Assembly (NCBI GenBank): GCA_047967505.1
Contig: CM106538.1
DNA from: Dipteris shenzhenensis
Lineage: Eukaryota; Polypodiophyta; Polypodiopsida; Gleicheniales
Direction: 5' to 3' (one strand)
DNA length: 64,000 nucleotides
Made by a program: the position numbers and the translations under genes. How positions within the stretch are numbered: the stretch's first letter is position 1; each line of letters begins with the position of its first letter. This document shows, in pieces, positions 9,817-19,432 of the stretch. The notes beneath the pieces are model-generated. The model did no database searches. It was not told the DNA's origin and worked only from the letters and a program-made list of their open reading frames with translations.

Positions 9817-10653
9817 ATGGCCCAGCCCGCAAGACTGCGAATCCCACCGTTCGGTGAGAGCGAAAAGTTGGACGGCTCTAACTATCCACTCTGGAAGTAC
9901 AAGATGAAGACCATCCTAAGCGCATACGAGATTTGGGACACTGCTACTGGGATGGATGTGAGGCCGGTTGCGAGACCGGATCCAGCCAATGCAAGACAAT
10001 AGATAGTACCAACTGTGGATGAGATTCTCGCATGGACAAGAAGAAATGCTTTGTGTTCTATTGTCTGCAGTGTTAGTGATTCCATCATGGCATTAATTCA
10101 ACATGTCACCGCAGCAGAGGGGGCATGGATGGTCTTGAAAAATCAGTACAAGACCACGAATCAGACGCGGATTCAAAATCTGGAGACTCAACTTGTGAAT
10201 GAGAAGTTGTCTGAGTCTGAAGCGGCAAAGAAGTTCATCACCAGGGTGAAGAATCTGTGTGATCAGATGACTGCGATTGGCATCACCATCACCAGTGAGA
10301 ATCTAGCACGAAGGTGCATACGGATTCTCCCACCAAAGTACGATGGTCTTGTTACGGCGCTAAATACGTAGAACAAAAATCCGCCCCTCAACTTTGAGGA
10401 TTTCAGTGTGATGCTTCTGGAGGAGGAGATGCATCAAAAGATGAGGATTGGAGAAGATTTGGCTTTCTGGACCGGATCAAAGAAAGGTAAGGGTAAGGAC
10501 TCTGGTAACCCATCTTCTTCTGATGATAAAAAGAGAAAGAAGAAGATCAAGTGCTTCTATTGCAACAAGGAAGGGCACAAGCAGAATGAGTGCTAAAAGA
10601 AGATTGCAGATGAGAAGAATGGAATAAAGAAAGAGTCCAGCAACATTGCATAG
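9817..10653 (+). pseudogene. Copia gag
   Basis: Starts M-A-Q-P-A-R-L and has L-D-G-S-N-Y-P-L-W-K, typical of the copia-type gag (UBN2-like) family. It then has a long helical capsid-like part and the zinc knuckle C-F-Y-C-N-K-E-G-H-K-Q-N-E-C (CX2CX4HX4C, near 10552-10593). In-frame stops are TAG at 10000, TAG at 10369, TAA at 10594 and TAG at 10651, all in one continuous frame. The ATG at 9817 is favoured because it opens the conserved N-terminus 57 bases after the primer site. Confidence 0.88.
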
Positions 10654-13481
10654 GCAATACCAGTAGAGTTGTTCATCGCAATTGAGGAGATCTACACGGA
10701 GGCAGTTCATGTACCTGCGGATGAAACGTGGATCATTAACAGTGGTGCATCGCGCCACATGACCAGTCGAAAGGATTTGTATACCTCTCTACAGCCGGTA
10801 GGGAATGACATCCTGGTAGCAATAGGCAATGATGCAAAATGTCCAGCAAAAGGAAAAGGTACGATTGCTCTCAAGTCAGATGGAGTTGTAAAACAGTTGT
10901 CCGATGTTCTTTATGTGCCAGATATTAAGAGGAACTTGTTGTCCATTTCTACGATCAATATGGATCGGGACCTTAAAGTTCAATTTGATAACAATGGCAC
11001 ACAGATTCTAGATCTTCAAGGGAAGGTCGTTGGTAAAGGTACACGGCGCAACAACATTTATGAACTCTCAGCTTTCAGTGCTCGAGTGGATGTGAAGAAC
11101 ACTAAGGTGTGGAATGAGAGGTTTGGTCATCTAAACCTTAGTTCTTTGAAAGACATGCATAAAAGTGGAATGATTGCAAACCTACCAGAAATTTCAAATC
11201 TGCGCGATGTATGTGAAGCTTGCATGATGGGCAAGCAGCATCGGCATCCCTTTCCTAAAGAGGCCAGCAAGGCAAAGGCTTCTATAGAGCTCATTTACAC
11301 GGACCTTTGTGGAAAGATGGAGACAGAAGCTTTGGGTGGTTCATAGTACTTCATGACGCTGATCGACGACTACAGTAGAAGGATACGGATATACTTCCTA
11401 AAGACTAAAGACGAGGCTTTTAGTAGGTTCAAGGAATGGCATGTACTGGTCGAGAAAGAAATGGGGAGGAAGGTGAAGAAGTTGAGATCAGACAGAGGTG
11501 GAGAGTTCACAACTGAATTTGAAAGTTACTGCAAAAGTCACAGAATCAAGAGGCAGAAACCGCCGCCACATACATCACAGCAAAATGGAGTAGCAGAACG
11601 CCAGATGCGCGTCATCTGCAAAATGGGCCGAAGTATGATGAAAGGGAAAGATTTGCCAAAGTATTTCTGGGCTGAAGCATGTAACACTGCAGTTTACATC
11701 CTGAATCGTAGCTACACGAAGGCTGTGAATGGGATGGCTCCACTACAAGCCTTTTCTGGTAAGAAACCTTCAGCTGCACATTTCAGAGTTTTTGGATGTG
11801 ACTGTTTTGTGCATGTCCCTGATGCTACCAGGACCAAATGGGAACCGAAGAGCCGGAAGTGTATTTTCTTGGGCTATAGTGAAGAGGCGAAGGGTTACCA
11901 TCTCTATAACCCTATTACGAAGAAGGAACACTTGGTCAACTATGCTTTGATGATAGAAGTGATTCGTGCTGATGAACCCAAGTGTCTTGAAGAGGCACAG
12001 GGTGATGATAGGTGGATGGAGGCTATGCAGTCAGAGTATGGCTCCATAATGAAGAACAACACTTGGGATCTTGTGGATCGACCACCAAAATGCAAGGTAA
12101 TCGGAACCAAGTGGGTGTACAAGTCCGACGGCACGTTGGATAAGTACAAGGCTCGGCTCATGGCAAAAGGATTTGCACAGGTACATGGTTTTGATTATCA
12201 AGATACTTTTGCTCCCATAGCTCGACTAACCACAATTCGTAGTGTTTTGGATTTAGCTGCCTAGGGAAGTTGGCCCGTGTTTCAGATGGATGTGAAATCT
12301 ACCTTTCTGAATGGAGATCTCAAGGAGGAGGTATACGTGGAACAACCACCAGGTTTTGAGATCCCCGGTTCAAAAGGTAAAGTCTGCAAACTGAAGAAGG
12401 CACTTTACACGCTGAAACAGGACCCACGAGCATGGTACCAGTGAATTGATGCCTACTTTCTGCAAAACGGGTTCAAGAGGAGCCCATCTGATGCAAATTT
12501 GTATATCTTCAAGGAAGGAGGCAGGTGTATGATCGTGGTCCTTTATGTGGACGACCTTGTCATAATAGGCAACCATGAAGAGAAGATCTCACAAACTTGC
12601 TAGGAAGAGAGTTTGAAATGAAAGACCTCGGACTGATGCATTTCTGTTTGGGGATTGAAGTTTGGCAGGAGCCAAAACAGATCTTCATTTCAGAGCTGAA
12701 GTATGCTGGCGAGATACTTAAAGCATTTGGCATGGCTGAGTGCAACAAGACAGTTGGTACCCCTATGGAGGTTGATGCGAAGCTCTCAAATGAGGATTCA
12801 TCACCACTGGTGGATGAAGCGAAGTACAGAAGGCTTGTGGGCAGCTTGATTTACCTGTGCAACACATGGTCGAACATCAGTTTTGCGACTGGTGTACTAA
12901 GCAAGTTTTCCAATAAGCCCCGGGAGAACCATTGGAGGGCAGGGATGCGGGTGCTGAAATACATCAAAGGCACACTTGATTATGGCATCACCTATACCAA
13001 GGGCAACATCTTGACCAGATTTTGTGACTCGGATTGGGTAGGAGACGTGGATAGCAGGAGATCAGTGACAGGGTACTGTTTCTCACTTGGATCTGGAGTT
13101 GTGTCATGGGTCAGCAAGAAGCAACCCATAGTTGCTCTTTCTTCTACCGAGGCCGAGTACAAATCTGCATGCTTTGCTTCTTGCAAGGCAGTGTGGTTGA
13201 GGAGGATTTTGGGGGACATGGGTGCAGTGCAGAACAAGCCTACGTAGTTATCATGTGATAATCAGAGTTGCATGGCGATTGCAAAGAACCCGGTGTTCCA
13301 CGCTCGCACAAAACACATTGAGATTCAATATCACTTTGTACGCGAGCTCATCATGGATGGAGAGGTCGACTTAGTGTACTGTCCGACTACAGAGAATGCT
13401 GCGGACATCTTCATGAAGGCTCTTGGAAGAGACTTGCTGGAGAGGCATCTTCATCGACTTGGCATTGGGCTGAAAAAGTAA
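10654..13481 (+). pseudogene. Copia pol: protease, integrase, reverse transcriptase, RNase H
   Basis: The same frame as gag runs on to about 12590, then a single frameshift leads to the last part ending at the TAA 13479-13481. Domains: protease with W-I-I-N-S-G-A-S near 10730, where the usual catalytic Asp is Asn; integrase with C-E-A-C-M-M-G-K, L-I-D-D-Y-S-R and G-V-A-E-R (D,D,E present); RT with Q-M-D-V-K-S and L-Y-V-D-D-L; RNase H with L-S-S-T-E-A-E-Y. Stops are TAG 11344, TAG 12262, TGA 12442 and TAG 13245. The Asp-to-Asn change and the stops make it inactive. Confidence 0.92.
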
Positions 13482-13497
13482 GTTCACTTGCGGGTGG

Positions 13498-13511
13498 ACA
13501 TTGAGGGGGGT
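13498..13511 (+). promoter_or_regulatory. Copia polypurine tract
   Basis: GAGGGGGG just before the right LTR, in the place where second-strand synthesis is primed. Confidence 0.75.
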
Positions 13512-14513
13512 TGTTAGATATCACTGCTCCACTCTTGTGTAACTACACGACGAGAACCAACTAACTCTACTTGTAAGCCCCCCATATGAGGAAAAGGCAT
13601 TTGAGTAGCTCGGTTATCTGGTAGGTTCTGGTTTGGACAACAGATGGGGGCCATGTGTGGCCTGATGACTGGATGGCTTAGATAGAGTTGGCACACCACC
13701 AACTAGGCTACATGCAAGTGCGGGAAGGCATCCCTTGATTGACTGCACTGAGGGTAGACGGAGCATTTCTCGGGGTAGCCCACTCTCGGGTTGCAGGGCG
13801 CGTTTGGAGCCTCAGGTGATCCCGGATGGCTCTGGGCCGAACGGAGTCCGTAGGTTAGTTGCTCTATTTTGCGCATCGGTTCTATCGTATGGTCGGTGAC
13901 CTATTTCAGGACCGACCCCCAGTCTCGGGGGGGTCACTATGTATAAACCCTCTATACCACGTGTGTTCAAGGCATATTTCTAGAATCCCTTTTCTGTAAA
14001 TTTTTCATTAATAAAATGTACCCCTTTTCTATACAAATCTGTAAATTTTTTCCAAAACTATTTTAAATAGTCCCTTATGTATATTTATTTTTTTAAATTT
14101 TAGAAATAAAAAATATCCTTCTGTTGAACTCACGTGATAGGGGTACATATGATGAGTGACCCCCCCGAGCCCCCAGTCGACCATTTTGGGCGGACTGGGT
14201 CGATCACCCAATTGAGCCTAACCGACTACAACTAGTGGCTATATAAGAGCAAGCCCGTGAAGGCCATTTCATCACTGGCTATAGCAACCCTGATTCCTTA
14301 GCATCCAACCTCTGTCTTCTACTATTTCCAGCATGCCATCGAAGCTTCTTTCACAGGAGCGCATTCACAGGAGCGCACGGTTGGGAGGTAGCACCATCTA
14401 TTGTATCAGTTCTACAGTAATCAAATTTTTGATTCTCCATACTATCTTGTTTTCTCTCTTGCATACGAGATCCTGTTATCTGTTGAGCACATGCATTGTA
14501 TTATTTTCTTACA
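13512..14513 (+). repeat. Copia right LTR (1002 bp, MITE-bearing)
   Basis: Matches the left LTR end to end except for the insertion at 13924-14169 with its 8-bp target duplication and a few small indels. TATATAAG is at 14240-14247. It ends TTCTTACA, followed by GAGGT. Confidence 0.92.
13924..14169. mobile_element. hAT-like MITE copy 1 (246 bp) in the copia right LTR
   Basis: Terminal inverted repeats of about 15 bp, CTCGGGGGGGTCACT at the left and its reverse complement at the right. The flanking 8-bp duplication CCCCCAGT lies at 13916-13923 and 14170-14177. The left copia LTR shows the empty site with one CCCCCAGT. The interior is AT-rich and non-coding. The 8-bp duplication points to hAT transposase acting in trans. 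About 95% like the copy at 55260-55507 by eye, in inverse orientation. Confidence 0.93.
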
Positions 14514-14518
14514 GAGGT

Positions 14519-16660
14519 GTTCCTCTTCCTCCACCCTTTCCAGCAGCTTGAGTGATTTCGCCCCTCAGTGGCCCATTAGGTGGGCTGGATGAATAGTATC
14601 TAACCCTCTACTTGCCTTGAGTTAATGCTCAAACTTCTCTTGGAAGTCTTGTACCAAGTTTTGGGCATCTTTTACGTATTGCTTTTCTAAGACCGGGTCA
14701 GGATAGGTTTCCTTATAGGAGGGCGAGGGTGCTAGCCTTGGGCCTGTATTGGATTGTTTACCTCTGGACTCAGAGGCACTTCGGGGTCACGTTGGGTGGA
14801 AACGTTATCGAAATCGGAGGAGGTGGCGAGAGTAGCTGTCTCCTCATCAGAACCATCTTGGATGAGCACCTAGTCGAAGCCATCACCTACCTGAATGGCC
14901 TTCTTGGACCAAGTTAGGGGGTGTGGAGCGAGATCTCGGGGCTAGGCAATAAGGACCCTTTATCCTTCCTTACCAGCTTCCTCATGGTCTCCTTGTGGGA
15001 TAGTCTTGGAACAGATGCTCAGTCCCACACCCCGCACACAAGGGTGTGGAGTTGGTCATGGTTGGAGCGGCAGGGGTACGATCCTTATATGGATATTCCT
15101 TCAAGAAATGTGGCCCATGGCATTTGAATCAAGACACCGGAGGGTTTGAAGTACCTCCATAGGGGCATTCACTTGCTCTTTGGGGACCCTGGCAGGTGTA
15201 ACATTGGAGCAGAGGTCTTCGAGCGATTGAGTTTAGGTCTCTTGCCGTTGTGTTGACAGGATCGGTTTGGAATACGAGGACCTATTGATCCTCTGGCAGG
15301 AGTTAGTGGCTCAGGATGCCACTTCCCTCCTTGTAGGGGTAGTAATCATGAGGTCCATGATCTGGATTCGTCTCCTCCTAGTCATTGGGCACTTCCTCTA
15401 CCAGCACCTAATTTACTGGTGTTATACGAGGTAGTGGGGGTTGTGGGCCCAATATGGGTGGTGGTAACAGGATGAGCTTTGTACTAGCTAGAACTACCCA
15501 CAGGACCACCCTGTGTGATCATGGGGTTAGGCAGGGCCCTTAGGGTTAATGGGGGTTTCATTTGATACATGGGTTGGGGAAGGGACTTCAAAAATTGACA
15601 TTGGAGTATCATGGTTTCATCACTTATGGCAGTGTGCACAGTAGAGTGTTGGCTTTGCCCTTAGGCGTAGACATCATTGGAGGGGTGGTTGCCATTACAT
15701 ACCCCACACCAGATGTTGTCTCTTTGTGGAAAAAAGTGGGGGTTGCTTGGCACGTCCTTGGAGGTTCCTGTCCTCCACTATTGGCCTAGTCGATCTAGCA
15801 AATTGGAGGCCAGCTCACTCATATCCAAGCTCTTGGGCTCATTGGTCTCCTGCTTGATCATTTCTACACTTGAATACCTAACCGATGGAGCTATTTATGA
15901 GGGATCCGGGGTTTTATCCGAATGCGCCTTGTCCATCATGTTGTCACATATGCAGATGGCCACCTTGCTGCATAAATCGAAGGAGGCAGGATTCATCAAC
16001 ATTAGGTAGTCGTGCAGCTTTGGGTCTGCCAATCCGATAAGGAAGCGGGGCAACAATCATTTGTCACTCATTCACTCGTACAATTCACAATGAGCATTGA
16101 GGTGCTTGATTCAGGTAGTGTAATCCCTTAGGGATTCCTTATCGCTCTACTTTACCCCATACAATTGATTAATCGAGGTCCATTTATGGTCATTGGTGGG
16201 GGCGAACGCCACAATGAAGGCCTTTCTCAATGTCTCCCAGTTGATTTTCTCTTTTGAGGTAAGAGCCCTATACCATTGGCTTGCTTTGCCATCCAAGCTA
16301 AGACCAAACACATTGCCCATTTCTAGGTCCCCGAGAGCACCAAAAGCTTCACAAATTTACTCAAATTGCTCCATGTGGGAGATCGAGTCTCCTTCTCCAA
16401 GGAACTGTCATTTGAACTTGGAGATTGCTATGGGTTGACTCCTCAAGGGATTCTCAATCCCTGCAGTAAACACTAGGGCAGGCGGAGGTGGCATGGCCCC
16501 CCTTCCTAGGGCATTCACCAAGATGTGCATTGCCTCATCAATTAACACTGTGGCAAGGGTGGTGTTGCTATGGGCCTAACGGGATGCAGGGCTGGCCTTA
16601 AGCCTAGCCCTGGTGGTGGTATCCACGTAGTTGCAAGTACCGGCATTGGAACAAATGTAC
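14519..16660 (-). pseudogene. Gypsy A gag region
   Basis: Minus-strand reading from about 16360 gives N-W-E-T-L-R-K-A-F, then I-N-Q-L-Y-G-V-K, D-Y-T-T and H-L-N-A-H-C-E-L-Y-E, then L-P-R-F-L-I-G-L-A-D-P. This is a gypsy gag capsid domain. A degenerate zinc knuckle (C-G-V-C-N-G-N-H) lies near 15700. Many stops interrupt it; the ones in the capsid part are TAG or TGA at expected Gln or Arg sites. The stretch 14519-15600 is a Pro/Gly-rich linker too damaged to read. Copia joins at 14518. Confidence 0.7.
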
Positions 16661-16790
16661 CAAGGCCTGCATTCATCGGTGCAAAAAGTACAAGAGCATG
16701 TACATCAAGCCTTTGAAGGTCATATATTCATGTCCAAGTTTGAGATGAAAAAAGTTAATGAAGAGCATTTACATCAACGGCTTCAATTCT
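16661..16790. other. Boundary between gypsy A and the CACTA cluster
   Basis: Holds two related strings, ACAAGAGCATGTACATCAAG (near 16690) and GAAGAGCATTTACATCAACG (near 16758). No clear element end or target duplication was found here. Confidence 0.3.
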
Positions 16791-16814
16791 AACGCGCCAA
16801 CACAATAACAAAAG

Positions 16815-17065
16815 CAACTATAGACGTGCTTGGTAGACACGCAAAATAGCGGGCACGTCTATAGGCATTGCTTGAATAGAGAAATTATGAGTGCATCTAA
16901 TAGCTCGTCTATTTGTGCGTGTATTAACATGTCTATTTGCGTGTCTACACTGAGAAAATACAGGCCCGTCTAACATTGCATTTATCAACGCATCTATTTA
17001 CGCGTGTATTAGCGCGTTTACATTGGGAGTTAGACGCATATTTAGACATGTATTTAGACGCAAAC
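16815..17065. repeat. Subterminal motif block (left end of TNP2 copy A)
   Basis: About a dozen copies of CGTCTA or TAGACG in both orientations, for example TATAGACGTG, GGCACGTCTATAG and GCGTGTCTAC. In En/Spm elements such short motifs bind the TNPA protein. The inverse block at 29620-29830 has the same order of motifs. Confidence 0.7.
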
Positions 17066-17224
17066 TAGAGAATACAGAAAGTGAGTTTTTGGTGTACATC
17101 ATTGCTTTCCAAATATTGCCCATGATTACCAAAGCACATAATTTTAACAAAAACATCAATGCTTTTTTGCAAGCCCACATATAAAAGAATTAAGTGAGGT
17201 GAGGAGAATGAGACAATATGTAAA

Positions 17225-19145
17225 ATAGTTTTGCCAATATTAATGATGGGCTACGGTTCAATCTCATCCTCAATGAGATCAACCCTTGCCAAACTATCTA
17301 CTTCAAAATCCAAACAAGTGTTTAGATCTACAAATACATTCAACCCACTACTACTTGTGCTACTCATGTGCTCCATATGCTCCATATTAGTAAATGTACT
17401 ATACATCACTTTGGAACGTGGCATAATAGGTATGACATGACACCATCTATTATTATCCACCATTGGTGTATAGACAACCTAATTCAAACACAAATACAAT
17501 CATGTTTTTTTTGTTGCATCAAATATTTAAAAGCGAGTATTTTTATATGTGTGCATAGTACCTGTTCACATTGTTGTGGTAGTACTAGTGTGTCCTTCCT
17601 CCTTTGCCAACACTTTATGGAGTCAATAGTTACAAAGCCACTTGCATGGCATTTGATTGTTGCATTAGGGGCTCTTTCCACCACGTCCTTAAACAAATTT
17701 ACATCCAAAACATACACAAAGAAGCGTCGAAAGTCAAGCTTAATAATATCTTGGATTATGCCATAATAATCATCCATGGCTCCATTGGCTCCCTCAAAGC
17801 TAGCAATGACGCTGCAATCTTGTGTGTTTCTCTTATCATCAATCCGTTGTGTTCGAAAATGCTTGCCCTCACACCATATAGCATTGAACATAGTGCACGA
17901 TAAAAGATGGAGTATCTAAACAAAATAAAGTGTTAGCGGGCAATCTTTATTTCCAACCAATATAGCACACAATAGTTACAAACCTTACCGGCTCATGCCA
18001 AGTGGTGGAGTCATGGAACCGTCACAAATTCTCATCCAATCTCCTGCGGTGAGTGATTGTGGGAGGACTTCATTCCCAGGGGCAACATATCTAGGATGAT
18101 CAGGTGGGAGAAATCGATGGTGATTCTCATATATGAACTTATTCAATGCATCTGCCCATGAGGCAACTAGCGAAGGACCACAAACAGGACATGCATGGTA
18201 ACTGGATGTAGTGAGACCTGAACAATAGATGCAATTAAGAGTTGAAGGTGCCATATCCTTTGCCTATTCATAGCGACAGCATAACATGTCCTTTCTAAAT
18301 AGCCATAGAGGGTGGAAGATTACAATTCACCAATATCACTGGCCATACACTGTAAGAGGTGCTTTTGAGACCAAATGGGTTCACACCATCCATACCCAAC
18401 CCAAGTCTCAAGCTCCTAGGTTCTTCCCTGAAGCTTGGCCATGTGTCTTCAATATTATGCTTCCACGCAGGAGAGTCTGTGGGAGTTCTCCACTTGCCAT
18501 CGGTTGATCAATGGGAGGAATGCCATGGCATTAAAACTTGCATTGCTCCATCCATATATGGTTTGCAAGTTTAGTAACTCAATGGAGGCACGTAGAACAG
18601 AGAATGTGCATCCCTCAAACAGTGCAGTCGATGCTGTAGTAAAAAGATCATCCTGCTCCATGCTATCATCCCTCCCTTGATGGACATATAAATCCCGCAT
18701 CATATCATCAAACACCTCCTCCTCCATGGCTTCATGAGGTAATGGTGGAGGGCTACTATCACCATCACTCCATGCATCCGTAACGGTCCCTCCTGAAGAT
18801 CCCACCTCATATCACTAATGCTTCTCCTCCTCATGGCGAGCATAGGGCAACATATGCAGGTGGGGCACTGCATCCTATATCAAATTAAAACAGGATCATA
18901 ACTCAAACATATGAACACCCATAGGTATCTCAATCAACCTTAACTCTTTAACACTTACCATGTTTATGGTCGCATCCCATTCTCCATACTTTGAGATGTG
19001 ATTGAGTGTAATCCTGTGTGCATGATACATGTTTCCTCGACATCGATCACACATACATTTGATTTTTTACTCCAACCACATTTCGCGACGGTGGATATGG
19101 AGGGATTCATCCTCACTGGAGTACTTGTTCAAGATGAAGACATCC
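17225..19145 (-). pseudogene. TNP2 transposase copy A, internally deleted
   Basis: Minus-strand exons: 19145-18960 (a Transpos_assoc-like zinc part, C-M-C-D-R-C-R-G-N..H-I-S-K-Y-G), 18850-18455, 18400-18290, 18254-17985, 17905-17484 and 17460-17230. Compared with the plus copy at 23030-29440 it has lost at least three blocks: the part equal to 23340-23720 (joined inside A-M-A-F-L-P), that equal to 23970-24180, and that equal to 24567-25985. It keeps T-S-S-Y-H-A-C-P-V-C-G and the acidic C-terminus (D-L-N-T-C-L-D-F-E-V-D). Known role of the family: binding and cutting CACTA ends. This copy cannot work. It shows the unfilled target of the hAT-like element at 17562-17569. Confidence 0.8.
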
Positions 19146-19199
19146 TATAAACAAACAACCCAAAAAATTTTTCTTTTCTTCAAATATTTAATTTTAAAC

Positions 19200-19375
19200 T
19201 CTGTGGCGCGTCTAAAGGCACATCTAAAAATGCAACTGTATGTTCTGTGGTGCATGTCTACAACCGCATCTGCTTTGTGTATCTAGACGTGCAATTACAT
19301 GCATATTTAGATGCGTGTATAGACGCACTATTAGACGCGCTTATAGATGCGGTTTTTAAATCTTCTTTTAGCGTG
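19200..19375. repeat. Subterminal-type motif block, central 1
   Basis: Words such as GGCGCGTCTAAA, GCATGTCTAC, TAGACGTGCA, TAGATGCGTGTATAGACGC and TAGACGCGC, in both orientations. It lies just upstream of the TNP2 copy A first exon. Confidence 0.65.
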
Positions 19376-19432
19376 CTCGATTTGCTTTTCTTCACATTAC
19401 TTATACTTCGCGCGGCTTGCTTGCTTTGCTAT

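Larger units (their letters stand above)
9018..14513 (+). mobile_element. Copia element, structurally complete, coding region decayed
   Basis: LTRs at 9018-9747 and 13512-14513 start TGTTAGATATC and end TTCTTACA. The 5-bp target duplication GAGGT at 9013-9017 and 14514-14518 is exact. A Met-tRNA primer site, gag, protease, integrase, RT and RNase H follow in Ty1/copia order, with a G-rich purine tract before the right LTR. The right LTR is longer because it holds a 246-bp MITE. The LTRs differ by scattered substitutions and small indels, so the insertion is not recent. It lies in gypsy A and points opposite to it. Confidence 0.95.
3839..16660 (-). mobile_element. Gypsy A: decayed Ty3/gypsy element with two nested LTR elements
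   Basis: Read on minus, the order is gag (about 16660-14519), protease/linker (9012-7700), start of the reverse transcriptase region (7700-7510), integrase (7530-7069) and integrase C-terminus (4372-3839). This is Ty3/gypsy order with most of RT and RNase H missing: sequence before RT joins straight to the integrase zinc-binding part near 7510. A copia element splits it at 9013-14518 and a non-autonomous LTR element at 4373-7068. No LTR of its own was found; the left end at about 3839 lies inside the end of pol. Stops are mainly TAG at glutamine positions and TGA at arginine positions. Its 3839-7520 part matches gypsy B (45690-48990) in inverse orientation. Confidence 0.8.

Noticed and set aside
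9817-13481. An alternative genetic code with TAG/TAA read as glutamine
   Set aside because: TGA also appears at Arg sites, frameshifts accompany the stops, CAG and CAA codons are common in the same frames, and TAA still ends the copia frame at its expected place. Deamination explains all of these.
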